DNA of 64,000 bases from Deltaproteobacteria bacterium. GTDB taxonomy: Bacteria > Desulfobacterota > Desulfomonilia > UBA1062. The position numbers were made by a program, and so were the translations under genes. The notes beneath the pieces are model-generated. The model was not told where the DNA came from. It saw only the letters and a list, made by a program, of their open reading frames with translations, and did no database searches. Positions within the stretch are counted from its first letter, which is position 1. Each line of letters starts with the position of its first letter. Below are positions 24,007-33,062 of this stretch, piece by piece. The stretch is from positions 43,711 to 107,710 of the forward strand of contig JAHDKO010000005.1 of the NCBI GenBank assembly GCA_018436855.1. The letters run 5' to 3'.

Positions 24007-26910
24007 ATGGAGCAACAAGCCGGGACAGAGGTTACAAGCACATTTTTAGTCTCTTACGCAGGGGATATATTCGACCGAGTTGGTCAGGGCGTGGTCAGTC
24101 TCGATGCCGGCCTGACCCTGACGCATGTAAACAAGACCGCCTCCAGGCTTTTGCAAAAGAAGCAAAATGATCTGGTAGGACAGCCTCTCAACGTCGTCAT
24201 ACCGGGAGCACTCGGCACTCGGCTCTTGGAAATGGTCCTGAGATTCCAAGAAGAGAAAATCGATTCCAGCTTCGAGGAATACTATCCCTTTGCTCAAGAC
24301 CACTTGCTCAACATTCGCTGCCTGCCGTCAGAAGAAGGTGTCCTCGTGATCTTTCGGGATGTCACCGGGGAGAGTTACCAGCACGAATCACTCGGGGTAA
24401 GTGAAGCATTGGTTCATGAATCGGGTAAGGCACCGACCAAGGACATCCCTCCTTCAATCGTGCGTGCATGTGGATGCACGTTCGGTGAAGAGCCGCGTTG
24501 GAGCACGTTGGAGGTGCTTCAGGCCATACTTGATAATGTCCCCTCCGGTCTCGTGGTAACTGATCGCTCGGGAAAAATTATCCTGGCCAGCGAAGCGGCA
24601 AACGAGATTTTTGGAGGCCCTCCCACAGGAACCGCATATGGACCGGCGGGTGGCTACCAGCTCCTTACCCTCGAGGGCTCGCCCTTTCCGCCCGAACAGC
24701 TGCCTCTGCCCAGAGTCTTGCAGGGAGAAGAATCAGTCAGTGGAGTGGAAATCCTTGTCAGGAGAAGTGATGGCAGCCAGGTCGTGATGCTTGCTTCAGC
24801 CCGTCCCCTCCGGGATCATACGGGAGCGGTCACGGGAGCCATCACGGTGTTTCAGGATATCACGGAACGCAAACGAATAGAAGATTCCTTGCGCGAGAGC
24901 GAGCGTCTGTTTCGCATCATGGGCGAGACCGTGCCTTATGGCGTGTGGCTGTGCGAGCCGCATGGAGGGGTGCGTTACTGCAGCCAGAGCTTCCTTGACC
25001 TGCTCAACATGACCCAGGAGGAGCAGCAGGAGTTCGCCTGGACCAAGCGGCTGGTCCCGGAGGATGTGGAGTCCATGATGGAAAAGTGGCTTGGCTGCTG
25101 TGAAACCAGTGCTCCTTGGGAGCATGAACATCGAATTATCGACCGACATGGCGACATCCACACCATCTTATCCAAGGGTCTGCCGGTACGTGATTCTCAA
25201 GGCAGGATTTCATGCTGGGTGGGAGTGAATCTGGACATCACCAGGCGCAAGAAAGCAGAACAAGCCTTGCGCGAAAGCGAGGAACGCCTCAGGCTGGCCC
25301 AGCAGGCAGGAGGAGTGGGCATCTTCGACTGGGATATACGCGCCGACAGGGCATACTGGTTCGATGAGAGCAAGAAGATCTTAGGTATCGCTGAAGACAG
25401 CACCAGAACGAGCGAGTACTGGAAGAAGTTGATTCATCCTGATGATATGGGCCGAGCGAGAGGCAAGATTGCACAGGCAATCCTGGAGCGAAGAAGTGAA
25501 ATCGAGGGCGAATACCGCATCGTGAGGCCGAATGGCGATGTGCGCTGGATATCGAGCCGGGGCATGATCTCTTATGATGATTCCGGCAGACCTCTGCGCA
25601 TGATCGGCACGGCAATCGATATAACCGAGCTGAAGAATACTCAGGAATCTCTGGAGAGAACCAATGAGGTGCTAGAGCAGAAGGTGCAGGCCCGTACTCG
25701 GGAGCTTGAAGAAGCAAACCGCACACTGAGAGCCCAGAAAGAGAAACTCCAGAGCATCCTGGATGCCCGCAAAAAGATGGAGCGGGATATGCTGCACCTG
25801 ACAACAGCCGTGGACCAGGCAGGAGAAGGCATCGTACTGTTCAGCACCGATTGGATTATCGAGTACGTCAATCCCGCATACGAACGCATGGTCGGATACT
25901 CACGGGAAGATCTGATCGGCAAGGGAGGAGATGTAATCAAAAGGGATTCACTCACAGATTGTTATCCTGAAATACCGCAAGCCGTGGCAGCAAGAGGGGA
26001 GATATGGAGCGGCAACGCCAAAAGGAAGAGAAAGTCCGGAGAAGTGATAGATATCCACCTTACCGTATCACCAGTGCGGGATAGGACTGGAAAGATCATC
26101 AACTACGTCTCGGTGATCCAGGACATCACCCCGCAGATCAGGTTTCAGCAAATAGTTGCCCAGTCACAGAAGCTGGAAGCCATCGGTACGCTTGCAGGAG
26201 GCATCGCCCACGACCTGAAGAATATCTTCACCCCCATCCTGATCGATTCTGAGATTGCCGTGGAGGATGTGGGCAGGGACAACCCGGCATACCCCCTGCT
26301 TGAGGAGATTCATGAAGCGGCCAAGCTCGGGGTGGATCTGGTAAGGCAGATCATGACCTTTACCCGCCAGACGTCCGATGAAAAGGTGCCGGTGGATATC
26401 TTTCCGGTGGTCAAGGAGACGCTGTCGCTGCTGAGAGCGGCCATACCCAAGACAATCGGCATCCGTACCCGGTTTTATGCTGGTGACCTGAAGGTTCAGG
26501 CGAATCCCACCCAGATCAAGCAGGTGTTGATGAACCTGGGTAGCAATGCCGCTTATGCAATGAGGGGGCAAAGGGGGCTGCTTGAGGTGAATGTTTCTCT
26601 TGTTGATCTCGATAAAGACTCAGCATTGAGCATATCGCCGGACTTGGCTTCGGGTTCGTATGTAGAAATAGCCGTGAGAGACACCGGTGAAGGAATGGAT
26701 GAAGAAACGCTGCAGCGCATTTTCGATCCGTTTTTCACCACCAAGCAGCCCGGTGAAGGAACGGGCATGGGCCTGTCGGTGGTCCAAGGCATCGTCAAGG
26801 ATTATCAGGGTGCTCTCAGTGCATGGAGTAAACCCGGTCAAGGGTCTGTCTTCAGGGTGCTACTGCCCAGGCTGAAGGACAAGGACATCGATAGAAAACA
26901 AATGCAATAA
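24007..26910 (+). CDS. Soluble multi-PAS sensor histidine kinase
   Basis: A 967-residue kinase. The frame continues upstream to a TTG at 23941, but the ATG at 24007 has an AAGGAG site five bases before it. About five PAS/PAC units are visible, each ending in an Asp-Ile-Thr-x-Arg/Glu type motif; a PAS at about 20-120, others near 180-300, 300-425, 425-550 (PAS_3-like, Tyr-Arg-Ile-Val-Arg-Pro-Asn-Gly-Asp) and 600-715, with a coiled-coil before the last. The phosphoacceptor is H735 in Gly-Gly-Ile-Ala-His-Asp, and the ATPase has intact N (Asn-Leu-Gly-Ser-Asn-Ala), G1 (Asp-Thr-Gly-Glu-Gly), F and G2 boxes. No membrane segment and no adjacent regulator. Codon use is less GC-rich than that of neighbours, suggesting transfer. 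Terminator follows directly. Confidence 0.9.
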   Translation: MEQQAGTEVTSTFLVSYAGDIFDRVGQGVVSLDAGLTLTHVNKTASRLLQKKQNDLVGQPLNVVIPGALGTRLLEMVLRFQEEKIDSSFEEYYPFAQDHLLNIRCLPSEEGVLVIFRDVTGESYQHESLGVSEALVHESGKAPTKDIPPSIVRACGCTFGEEPRWSTLEVLQAILDNVPSGLVVTDRSGKIILASEAANEIFGGPPTGTAYGPAGGYQLLTLEGSPFPPEQLPLPRVLQGEESVSGVEILVRRSDGSQVVMLASARPLRDHTGAVTGAITVFQDITERKRIEDSLRESERLFRIMGETVPYGVWLCEPHGGVRYCSQSFLDLLNMTQEEQQEFAWTKRLVPEDVESMMEKWLGCCETSAPWEHEHRIIDRHGDIHTILSKGLPVRDSQGRISCWVGVNLDITRRKKAEQALRESEERLRLAQQAGGVGIFDWDIRADRAYWFDESKKILGIAEDSTRTSEYWKKLIHPDDMGRARGKIAQAILERRSEIEGEYRIVRPNGDVRWISSRGMISYDDSGRPLRMIGTAIDITELKNTQESLERTNEVLEQKVQARTRELEEANRTLRAQKEKLQSILDARKKMERDMLHLTTAVDQAGEGIVLFSTDWIIEYVNPAYERMVGYSREDLIGKGGDVIKRDSLTDCYPEIPQAVAARGEIWSGNAKRKRKSGEVIDIHLTVSPVRDRTGKIINYVSVIQDITPQIRFQQIVAQSQKLEAIGTLAGGIAHDLKNIFTPILIDSEIAVEDVGRDNPAYPLLEEIHEAAKLGVDLVRQIMTFTRQTSDEKVPVDIFPVVKETLSLLRAAIPKTIGIRTRFYAGDLKVQANPTQIKQVLMNLGSNAAYAMRGQRGLLEVNVSLVDLDKDSALSISPDLASGSYVEIAVRDTGEGMDEETLQRIFDPFFTTKQPGEGTGMGLSVVQGIVKDYQGALSAWSKPGQGSVFRVLLPRLKDKDIDRKQMQ

Positions 26911-26950
26911 AAGTCAGGTAGTCAGTCAGCAAGAAATTGCCTGGCTTTTT
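26911..26950 (+). terminator. Terminator after the large PAS kinase
   Basis: AAGTCAGG at 26911-26918 pairs with CCTGGCTT at 26940-26947 (one T-G wobble), and the run continues as TTTTT. A small GCAA/TTGC hairpin sits in the loop. Confidence 0.65.
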
Positions 26951-27098
26951 GTTGTGTGAATATGGTGACTTGAACATCTCTGAATAAGATCATTACCCAA
27001 GAATCTCGGGTGCAAAGTATTGATACTGGCACGGTGTCTGAACTTTCTATCGATGAGATCTCCATCCGTCGAGCGTTCTGTACCTCTGTCCCTTTCAG

Positions 27099-27221
27099 AT
27101 GGGACTGCGGATGAGGGACAGCTATGAGTGCCTCGTCTACGACGGTGAGACCCTGTCTCCGCTCGTGCCGCTGGTGAGCGTGATCGGCAGGGCCGGCGTC
27201 CGGGTTGTGGGGGTGCGGTGA
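27099..27221 (+). pseudogene. Possible C-terminal gene remnant
   Basis: A 40-codon reading frame with protein-like composition (Cys-Leu-Val-Tyr-Asp-Gly-Glu, then alternating Val/Leu strands, ending Val-Gly-Val-Arg). It looks like the tail of a larger protein whose body is missing; the frame is closed by a stop near 27055. The family is not recognised and it could be chance. Confidence 0.25.
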
Positions 27222-27273
27222 AGGGCCTCCCCCATACCGCCGGCTTCGAGGGGCACGGAAGAACGATTCTCTG

Positions 27274-27302
27274 TGGCAATATCCTGGAAGATTGTATATA
27301 AT
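27274..27302 (+). promoter_or_regulatory. Promoter for the lipoprotein at 27365
   Basis: A perfect TATAAT at 27297-27302 with TGGCAA 17 bases upstream (27274-27279). Confidence 0.5.
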
Positions 27303-27364
27303 ACATGAACTTCCATCTCGTTTTTTAAGGGCTTGAATTTGCAGATATTGAGGGGGGCAAAGAA

Positions 27365-28096
27365 ATGAAAGAACGGGCATTGATACCGCTGCTGTGCTTT
27401 CTTGCGCTGTGCAGCTGCTCGACCATAAGCTTCGAAAGGAAGGTCGAAGACAACACCTTTTTCTCCATGGCGGATCCCAGGATCCAGGTGCACGTCAATC
27501 CGGGGTTCCGGTACATCGGCGAGGTCACCATGGCCCGCCGCCACCAGAACGTGCAGGGCGCCCGCAACCTCCTCGTGAACAACAACTCCTATGTGTTCGC
27601 CGAGATCGGCGATGACAATTCACTGACAAAAGGCGTGGTCATCAGGGTCGACAAGGTAAGCAGAAGCAGCTGGCAGCCCGATCTCTTTTCCGATGTCAAA
27701 AACAAGCTGGTAACGGACTACGAACAGATCGGCGCCGAGCGGTACGAGCATTTCATTGCGGTACGCTCGGATATATTCACCCCCGATGAGATGGATTTCG
27801 TCATCGCCGAGGGGATGAAGAACGCCGGGCCGGTCATGCTCGGCGAGCGGCTGAGCTACAGCGGCTACCGTATTCCCAAGTGCTTCATGGTGGAGGCCTT
27901 CGGGATACGGGCCGGCGCGGGCAACGACACCAAGCTCTGCATCTACTATTTCGAGGATCTCGCCCGTCTCGACGAGCAGTTTTCCTGCCGGGAATGGATA
28001 CGGGACGATCTGCCCCCGGCAGGCCGGGAATCGATCGTCAAGCGCTTCGTCGAGTCGAGGAAGCGCGGCCTCTCCTTTGCGAAGCATGTGAAATGA
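27365..28096 (+). CDS. Hypothetical lipoprotein
   Basis: A 243-residue protein with a signal peptide ending in Cys-Ser-Cys-Ser (lipobox-like Leu-Cys-Ser-Cys). The mature part is mixed alpha/beta with no motif I recognise; it contains a Pro-Arg-Ile-Gln-Val-His-Val-Asn-Pro segment, a long mid-protein region rich in Asp and Glu, and a C-terminal Arg/Lys-rich tail. A GAGGGGGG site precedes the ATG. It is followed by a 13-bp hairpin and then by the HPt gene. Function unknown; it is not related by eye to the four-paralog family. Confidence 0.75.
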   Translation: MKERALIPLLCFLALCSCSTISFERKVEDNTFFSMADPRIQVHVNPGFRYIGEVTMARRHQNVQGARNLLVNNNSYVFAEIGDDNSLTKGVVIRVDKVSRSSWQPDLFSDVKNKLVTDYEQIGAERYEHFIAVRSDIFTPDEMDFVIAEGMKNAGPVMLGERLSYSGYRIPKCFMVEAFGIRAGAGNDTKLCIYYFEDLARLDEQFSCREWIRDDLPPAGRESIVKRFVESRKRGLSFAKHVK

Positions 28097-28101
28097 TCCG
28101 G

Positions 28102-28133
28102 GCGCTCCCCCCTGCCGTTTCAGGGGGGAGCGC
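28102..28133 (+). terminator. Perfect 13-bp hairpin after lipoprotein gene
   Basis: GCGCTCCCCCCTG at 28102-28114 and its exact complement at 28121-28133 with a 6-base loop, starting six bases after the stop codon. No T run follows, so it may stabilise the mRNA end rather than terminate alone. Confidence 0.5.
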
Positions 28134-28301
28134 GGGTGCGGGAGTCGCCGGCTTTTCAGGCCTGCTCTGCACCGATGCCGGACTCCGGTTCCGAGACGCG
28201 GGTGAAAAACGTGCATTCGCCGGCCGGGTTTTCATTATTTTTAAGGGGATCCCGATGAAAAGAAACAGCAGCGGCGGCGGCAAAAGGAGCAAACAAAAAC
28301 G

Positions 28302-28676
28302 GTGACGGATGCACCCGCAAGGAAAGGGGATGCCCCCATCGACCTGGAAAGGGCCGTGAGCGAGTTCGACGCGGACAGGGAGTTTCTGCGGGAGCTCGTG
28401 GGGGGGTTCCTGAACAACGTCAGAGCGCAGGTCGAGATCATCCGGGTCGCACTGGAGAAGGGTGACGCGGAGACCGTGCGCAGGGAGGCCCACTCGATCA
28501 AGGGAGGGGCCGCGAACATCTGTGCGGAGAGTCTTTCGCTCGCTGCATGGAAACTGGAGAAGGCCGGGAAGTCGGGATCGTTGGGCAATGGACGGGAAAT
28601 GCTCGGAGAGCTTCAGCACGAGTTCGGTCGCCTGGAGGCTTATGTGCGGGATGAATTCGACGGCAGCGGGGATTGA
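28302..28676 (+). CDS. Stand-alone histidine phosphotransfer (HPt) protein
   Basis: A 124-residue four-helix HPt protein with Ala-His-Ser-Ile-Lys-Gly-Gly-Ala, phosphorylated residue H64. HPt proteins pass phosphate between receiver domains. GTG start at 28302 with an AAAGGAG site. It is 67 bases upstream of the REC-HDOD gene and probably co-transcribed, so the receiver next door is the obvious partner. The upstream kinase in the relay is not encoded beside it; the orphan kinases at 2044 and 24007 lack receiver domains. Confidence 0.88.
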   Translation: MTDAPARKGDAPIDLERAVSEFDADREFLRELVGGFLNNVRAQVEIIRVALEKGDAETVRREAHSIKGGAANICAESLSLAAWKLEKAGKSGSLGNGREMLGELQHEFGRLEAYVRDEFDGSGD

Positions 28677-28743
28677 TGGCAGCGTGGCGTGCTCCCGAAA
28701 CAGGATGATGAATGGAATACCTGTCTTGTGGTAAGGAGGTGCT

Positions 28744-30039
28744 GTGAAGATTCTTGTAGCGGACGACGAACTCGTCAGCAGGAAGAAGCTGCAGAAGATC
28801 CTGAAGAACGTTGGGGAGTGCGAGGCCGTGATGGACGGCATAAGCGCCGTCGAAGCGTGCAGGGACGCCTGGGAAAACTCTTCGCCCTTCGATCTGGTGA
28901 TCCTGGACATCCTCATGCCGGAGATGGACGGCACCGTGGCGCTGCGGACAATCCGGAGACTCGAAGACGAAAGCGATGTGCCGAAGGATCAGCGGGCAAA
29001 GATCTTCATGGTGACCACCCAGTCGGACAAGGAGACCATTCTGGCCTGTGTCCAGGCGGGCTGCGACGACTTCATCACCAAGCCGTTCACGTATGATACC
29101 GTGATCGGGAAGGTGCAGCGGCATGGTTTCGTTGTCCGGGACGGCGGCGCCGGGACGGACCTGCCGGACCAGGAAACCGGAAATCCGGGTGAAGAGGGAG
29201 GCAGGAGCGGCCTGCTCGAAACGATCATCATCCGTTTCAAGCGCGGCGAGATCAACCTGCCCACCCTGCCCCAGATTCATTCCAAGTTCAAGGAGCTGAC
29301 CGATGCCGGGGCGAACATCCAGGATATCGCCGAGTTCCTGAAATCGGATGCCGCCATCACCTCCAAGCTCATCAGCATCTCCAACTCCTCGTACTACCGG
29401 GGTGTCGTGGAGAACCGGACCCTCGACCAGGCCATCGGCCGCCTCGGGCTCGAGACCACCCAGCAGACCGTGAACGCCATCGCCAACCACGAGCTCTACC
29501 TGGCAAAGGACCGGAAGTATACCGGCCTGATGGATCAGCTCTGGGAGCACTCGCTTTCCTGCGCCCATGCCGCCCAGATCGTCACCGAAAGCCTGCGCAT
29601 AAGCCTCCAGGAAGATCCCTTCACCCTGGGGCTGCTCCATGACATCGGCAAACTCCTTCTGGTGCAGGTGGTGGGAGAGATGGAGAAGAAGACGTCCGAG
29701 GCGGTGAACTCCCGGGAGCTGTTCCAGATCCTGGGCGCATACCATGACAAGGCCGGGGCCGTGCTCCTGAAGCGGTGGTGCTTTCCCGAGATCTACGTCA
29801 ACGTCGCCCTGAAGCACCATCATGAGGACGAGATCGGCTCTCTCTCCCGGGAGCTGGCGGTGGTTCATTTCGCCAACGCGCTCGTCAGGTCCATGGGGTA
29901 TGGCCTGGATGAACCGGAGTCCGTGGATCTCTCTGCAGTGCCCTCGGCGGAAAAGCTGGGGCTCGACAGCGATATGATCACCGCTGCGCAGAAAGAGGTC
30001 AGGCAGAGGATGGAAGAGCTGAAACACTATCTCGACTGA
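28744..30039 (+). CDS. Response regulator with HDOD output domain
   Basis: A 431-residue protein. The receiver domain has acidic D7/D8, phosphoacceptor D55 in Leu-Asp-Ile-Leu-Met-Pro-Glu-Met-Asp-Gly, and K113. After a linker, residues about 160-360 are an HDOD domain (Leu-Pro-x-Leu-Pro-Gln-Ile, Ile-Ala-Asn-His-Glu-Leu, His-Asp-Ile-Gly-Lys). HDOD domains are HD-fold regulators without hydrolase chemistry in many cases; here a His-Asp pair and further His residues remain, so metal binding is possible. GTG start with an AAGGAGG site. It likely receives phosphate through the HPt protein upstream. Confidence 0.9.
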   Translation: MKILVADDELVSRKKLQKILKNVGECEAVMDGISAVEACRDAWENSSPFDLVILDILMPEMDGTVALRTIRRLEDESDVPKDQRAKIFMVTTQSDKETILACVQAGCDDFITKPFTYDTVIGKVQRHGFVVRDGGAGTDLPDQETGNPGEEGGRSGLLETIIIRFKRGEINLPTLPQIHSKFKELTDAGANIQDIAEFLKSDAAITSKLISISNSSYYRGVVENRTLDQAIGRLGLETTQQTVNAIANHELYLAKDRKYTGLMDQLWEHSLSCAHAAQIVTESLRISLQEDPFTLGLLHDIGKLLLVQVVGEMEKKTSEAVNSRELFQILGAYHDKAGAVLLKRWCFPEIYVNVALKHHHEDEIGSLSRELAVVHFANALVRSMGYGLDEPESVDLSAVPSAEKLGLDSDMITAAQKEVRQRMEELKHYLD

Positions 30040-30290
30040 ACCGGGCCCGTGCAGGGCCGTGTGCGGGCACCGCTCCGGGATCGCCCGCAAGACTTTTCCC
30101 GGGAGGCCTTCGGTAAGGGGTCGCTTCGCTGGTCATGCCGGAGTAGACGCCGCCTCTCTGGAACGGGGATGAAACCCGGTGACCGGGTGCATGTTCTCGA
30201 CGATTCTCCTGCCCCGTCATTTTCCCGTAGACGAAACGTCCGGATCGTGTTTGGTAAACAGGTATGAAACCCAATGCAAAGGAGACATCC

Positions 30291-31025
30291 ATGGTACCCG
30301 ATGCAACGAGACTGATCATGGAGATGGACCTGACCCTTCCCCTGCTCGGCTTCTACGACGCGCCCGATACCGGAGGGTTCGGGCCGCTTGTGGAGCCCGA
30401 TCCGGAGAAGCACATGTGCATCTTCTGCTTTTTCGAGAACTTCCGCAAGGGAGAAACCCTCGTGATCACCCGCGACAATTTCGGGTGCGGGGGGGCAGGC
30501 AACTGTCTGTGCGATGTCCAGACCAGGTCGCGGGAGGAATATATCCGCTTTCTGGTGGAGGGAGAGGGGCTGAAGAGATCCCCCGAGGTCATGGGGGAGT
30601 GGATCGACCGGAGAAGGCCCTATGTACAGAAGCATCCCTATCTTCTCATGGGCCCGGTCAGGGAGGAGAAATACGAGTATCTCAAGAGTGTCACCTTTTT
30701 TGTCAACCCCGACCAGTTGAGCGTACTCATCATCGGCGCCAATTACGATGCCGCCCCCGATGATCCCCCGCCCGTGATAGCCCCCTTCGGGTCCGGGTGC
30801 ATGGAGCTCCTGCCCCTGTTCGACGATACGGAGGCTCCCCAGGCCATGATCGGGGCCACCGACATAGCCATGCGCCAGTACCTCCCCCGGGACATCCTGG
30901 CGTTCACCGTCACCAAACCCATGTTCGAGCGCCTCTGCGCCCTTGACGATCAGAGCTTTCTCCACAAGCCCTTCCTGAGAAACCTGAAAAAGGCGCGGGC
31001 CGAACAGTCCATACGGGTGGCGTAG
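30291..31025 (+). CDS. DUF169 family protein
   Basis: A 244-residue protein of the DUF169 group, common in sulfate reducers and methanogens; function is unestablished. It has the Gly-Cys-Gly-Gly-Ala segment near residue 65 and a C-terminal Lys-Pro-Met-Phe-Glu-Arg motif typical of the family. The frame is open from 30264, but the second ATG at 30291 has an AAAGGAGA site six bases upstream. Stands alone before the nitroreductase gene, separated by a hairpin at 31098. Confidence 0.82.
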   Translation: MVPDATRLIMEMDLTLPLLGFYDAPDTGGFGPLVEPDPEKHMCIFCFFENFRKGETLVITRDNFGCGGAGNCLCDVQTRSREEYIRFLVEGEGLKRSPEVMGEWIDRRRPYVQKHPYLLMGPVREEKYEYLKSVTFFVNPDQLSVLIIGANYDAAPDDPPPVIAPFGSGCMELLPLFDDTEAPQAMIGATDIAMRQYLPRDILAFTVTKPMFERLCALDDQSFLHKPFLRNLKKARAEQSIRVA

Positions 31026-31097
31026 CCGGGGAGGGTCAGTTCCGGCATGTCCGTGCAGGCCGCCTTTTTCGCCGGGGCCGTACGAGCCGGGAGCGCT

Positions 31098-31125
31098 CCC
31101 GGACAGCCCCGGGTGACTGTCCGGG
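31098..31125 (+). promoter_or_regulatory. Hairpin in the nitroreductase leader
   Basis: CCCGGACAG at 31098-31106 pairs perfectly with 31117-31125; no T run follows. It could be a weak terminator of the DUF169 transcript or a leader structure. Confidence 0.35.
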
Positions 31126-31152
31126 GACGATGAACATGAACGAGGAGAAATC

Positions 31153-31725
31153 ATGATACGGGAACTGATCGAGAAGAACAGGTCGTACCGGAGGTTCAGG
31201 GAGGATGTGCCGGTGGGGCCCGAGGTGCTCAGGGACATGGTGGATCTCGCGCGGCTGTCTGCGTCAGCCGGGAATTTTCAACCCCTGAAATACATCCTCT
31301 CGTGGGAGCCGAAGAAGAACCGGCTCATCTTTCCCCACCTGGCGTGGGCGGCATACCTGAAAGACTGGCCGGGGCCCGGAGAAGGTGAGCGGCCGTCGGC
31401 CTACATCATTGTTCTGGGTGATACGGCCGTTTCCAAGACGTTCGGCTGCGACCACGGGATCGCGGCCCAGAACATTCTTCTGGGCGCCGTGGAGCGGGGC
31501 CTGGGCGGCTGCATGATCGCCTCGGTCCAGCGCAACCAGCTCAGGGAGGCCCTGAAGGTTCCCGCCCGGTTCGAGATACTCCTGGTCATCGCGCTGGGCA
31601 GCCCCGTGGAAGAGGTGGCGATCGAAGAAGCGGGTGACGAAGGGGGCATTGAATACTGGAGAGATGAAAAAGGGGTGCACCACGTTCCCAAGCGGAGGCT
31701 TGAAGAGATCATCCTCCCGTTGTGA
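31153..31725 (+). CDS. Nitroreductase-family flavoprotein
   Basis: A 190-residue FMN-dependent nitroreductase-fold protein. It has the N-terminal Ile-Glu-Lys-Asn-Arg-Ser-Tyr-Arg-Arg-Phe FMN motif, Ala-Ser-Ala-Gly-Asn-Phe-Gln-Pro, and a Gly-Leu-Gly-Gly-Cys-Met-Ile segment near residue 115. Such enzymes reduce nitro groups, quinones or enones using NAD(P)H; the exact substrate is not evident. GAGGAGA ribosome site before the ATG. Expressed alone. Confidence 0.88.
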   Translation: MIRELIEKNRSYRRFREDVPVGPEVLRDMVDLARLSASAGNFQPLKYILSWEPKKNRLIFPHLAWAAYLKDWPGPGEGERPSAYIIVLGDTAVSKTFGCDHGIAAQNILLGAVERGLGGCMIASVQRNQLREALKVPARFEILLVIALGSPVEEVAIEEAGDEGGIEYWRDEKGVHHVPKRRLEEIILPL

Positions 31726-31840
31726 GGGGCGGGGTGCGCGGTTTGTAGCACACACTCCGGCGCGGTGCGTCCCGGGGAGGGATGCCCGTTGTCCCTGATC
31801 CGGCCGGAAACCGTGGGTGGGGCGGCATGAGGCAGGCGGC

Positions 31841-32260
31841 ATGGGGGATATGCGGCGCGGAAGGATGAGATCCATCTTGCTCTTCGCAGCCGGCGTAGCG
31901 GCGCTGGCTGCGGTATTGTGCGGTGCTGCGGTTTCCGCGGACCCCCGGTCTGCGGAAGGCGGCGGCCCGGCCCGGTCCCTGGCCGGGCAGGGCGATGGGC
32001 CGGTGCCGCATTATGCCTCGGTCATGGAATACGGAGCGCCCTCTCCCGGGGCGGCGGATATCGATGGAAGAGACGCATCTTCCGGCATACGGGGAGCGCC
32101 TCCCGGGGAGCATGTGGCCGGCGATGTCCCCGATGCACAGGCAAAGTCAGCCGGGAGGTTCAGGGGTTACCTCGTCGTCTCGGCGGCCTTTCTCGTTGTC
32201 TACAGTCTCGGGTTCTGGCTCATCCAGGTCAGGAGGCACCTGCCGGGCAGGAGGGAGTGA
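31841..32260 (+). CDS. Hypothetical protein with N-terminal signal and C-terminal membrane helix
   Basis: About 139 residues. An N-terminal hydrophobic stretch rich in Ala/Leu/Val is followed by a Gly/Pro/Ala-rich, low-complexity middle, then one strong transmembrane helix near the C-terminus ending in a basic Arg-Arg-His tail. This two-anchor design with a short cytoplasmic tail resembles small accessory proteins such as CcmD, but no family motif is seen. The start is uncertain: GTG 31817, ATG 31841, ATG 31850 and ATG 31865 are all in frame. Confidence 0.5.
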   Translation: MGDMRRGRMRSILLFAAGVAALAAVLCGAAVSADPRSAEGGGPARSLAGQGDGPVPHYASVMEYGAPSPGAADIDGRDASSGIRGAPPGEHVAGDVPDAQAKSAGRFRGYLVVSAAFLVVYSLGFWLIQVRRHLPGRRE

Positions 32261-32355
32261 GGAATACGATCACTTGGGAAATCCGGAAGGACCGGCGCTT
32301 CATGGCGCGGCGCGGCATGAAAGGCGGGAAGATCTGTTTTTTCAGGAGGCTGTCA

Positions 32356-32844
32356 ATGGATATCTACGAGTTTCTCCACACCCACATGATCCCCTACGAG
32401 CGCTACGATCACGAGGCGGTCTTCACCTGCGAGCAGGCCGACCTCCTCTCCATCCCCTCGGACGCGGCAAAGACCAAGAACCTCTTTTTGAGGGACAGGA
32501 AGGGCCGCAGGCACTTTCTGGTCACGGTCGGCGCGGAGAAGTCGGTGGATATCAAGGCCATGGAAGGGCTCCTCTCGGCCAAGGGCCTGAGCTTCGCATC
32601 AGAGGAGCGGCTTATGCGGTACTTGAGCCTCACCCCGGGATCGGTCACGATCCTGGCCGCTCTCAACGACCATGACGGCCGGGTGGAGGTGATCGTGGAC
32701 GAGGATCTCTGGCAATGCGAGACCATGCAGTGCCATCCCCTGGTGAACACGAGCACCCTGATTATGGCCGTGGACGACATCCGGAGATTTCTGGCGCTTA
32801 CCGATCACGAGGCCAGGGTGCTGCGCATCCCGGTGCGGAAGTGA
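32356..32844 (+). CDS. YbaK/ProX-type aminoacyl-tRNA deacylase
   Basis: A 162-residue trans-editing protein of the prolyl-tRNA deacylase family (ProX/PrdX-like), which removes wrongly attached amino acids such as Ala or Cys from tRNA. Visible family features are Lys-Thr-Lys-Asn-Leu-Phe-Leu-Arg-Asp near residue 38, Lys-Ser-Val-Asp near 62, a Gly-Ser-Val-Thr-Ile-Leu segment and His-Pro-Leu-Val-Asn-Thr near 127. The frame is open far upstream, but the ATG at 32356 follows AGGAGG with six bases between and matches the family start. Single gene. Confidence 0.88.
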   Translation: MDIYEFLHTHMIPYERYDHEAVFTCEQADLLSIPSDAAKTKNLFLRDRKGRRHFLVTVGAEKSVDIKAMEGLLSAKGLSFASEERLMRYLSLTPGSVTILAALNDHDGRVEVIVDEDLWQCETMQCHPLVNTSTLIMAVDDIRRFLALTDHEARVLRIPVRK

Positions 32845-33062
32845 TGAGCCCGCGCTCGGCCTTGGGGCATCTTTTTTTTAAGGAGAGAGATCATTTTTGT
32901 AGACAAAAAGTTTCGTTTCCCCGTCTCTATGGGCAGCCGCATATCGAACGACCGCTGCCAAAGGGGAGCGGGAAGGCGTTTCCCGAACCCGTGGAAGCCG
33001 CGGAAGCTGCCTCGGACTGGCGGACCTGAGGCGGCGGGGATGAGGATGAGAGCAGAGAAGAG

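Larger units (their letters stand above)
26951..27364. other. Intergenic region with a possible gene remnant
   Basis: About 410 bases. The first 100 are AT-rich like the preceding kinase region. A short in-frame coding-like stretch lies at 27099-27221, and a promoter at 27274-27302. Confidence 0.4.

Noticed and set aside
28498..30090. 530-codon minus-strand frame over the HPt and REC-HDOD genes
   Set aside because: Overlaps two recognised genes and has His/Gln-rich nonsense composition typical of antisense frames.
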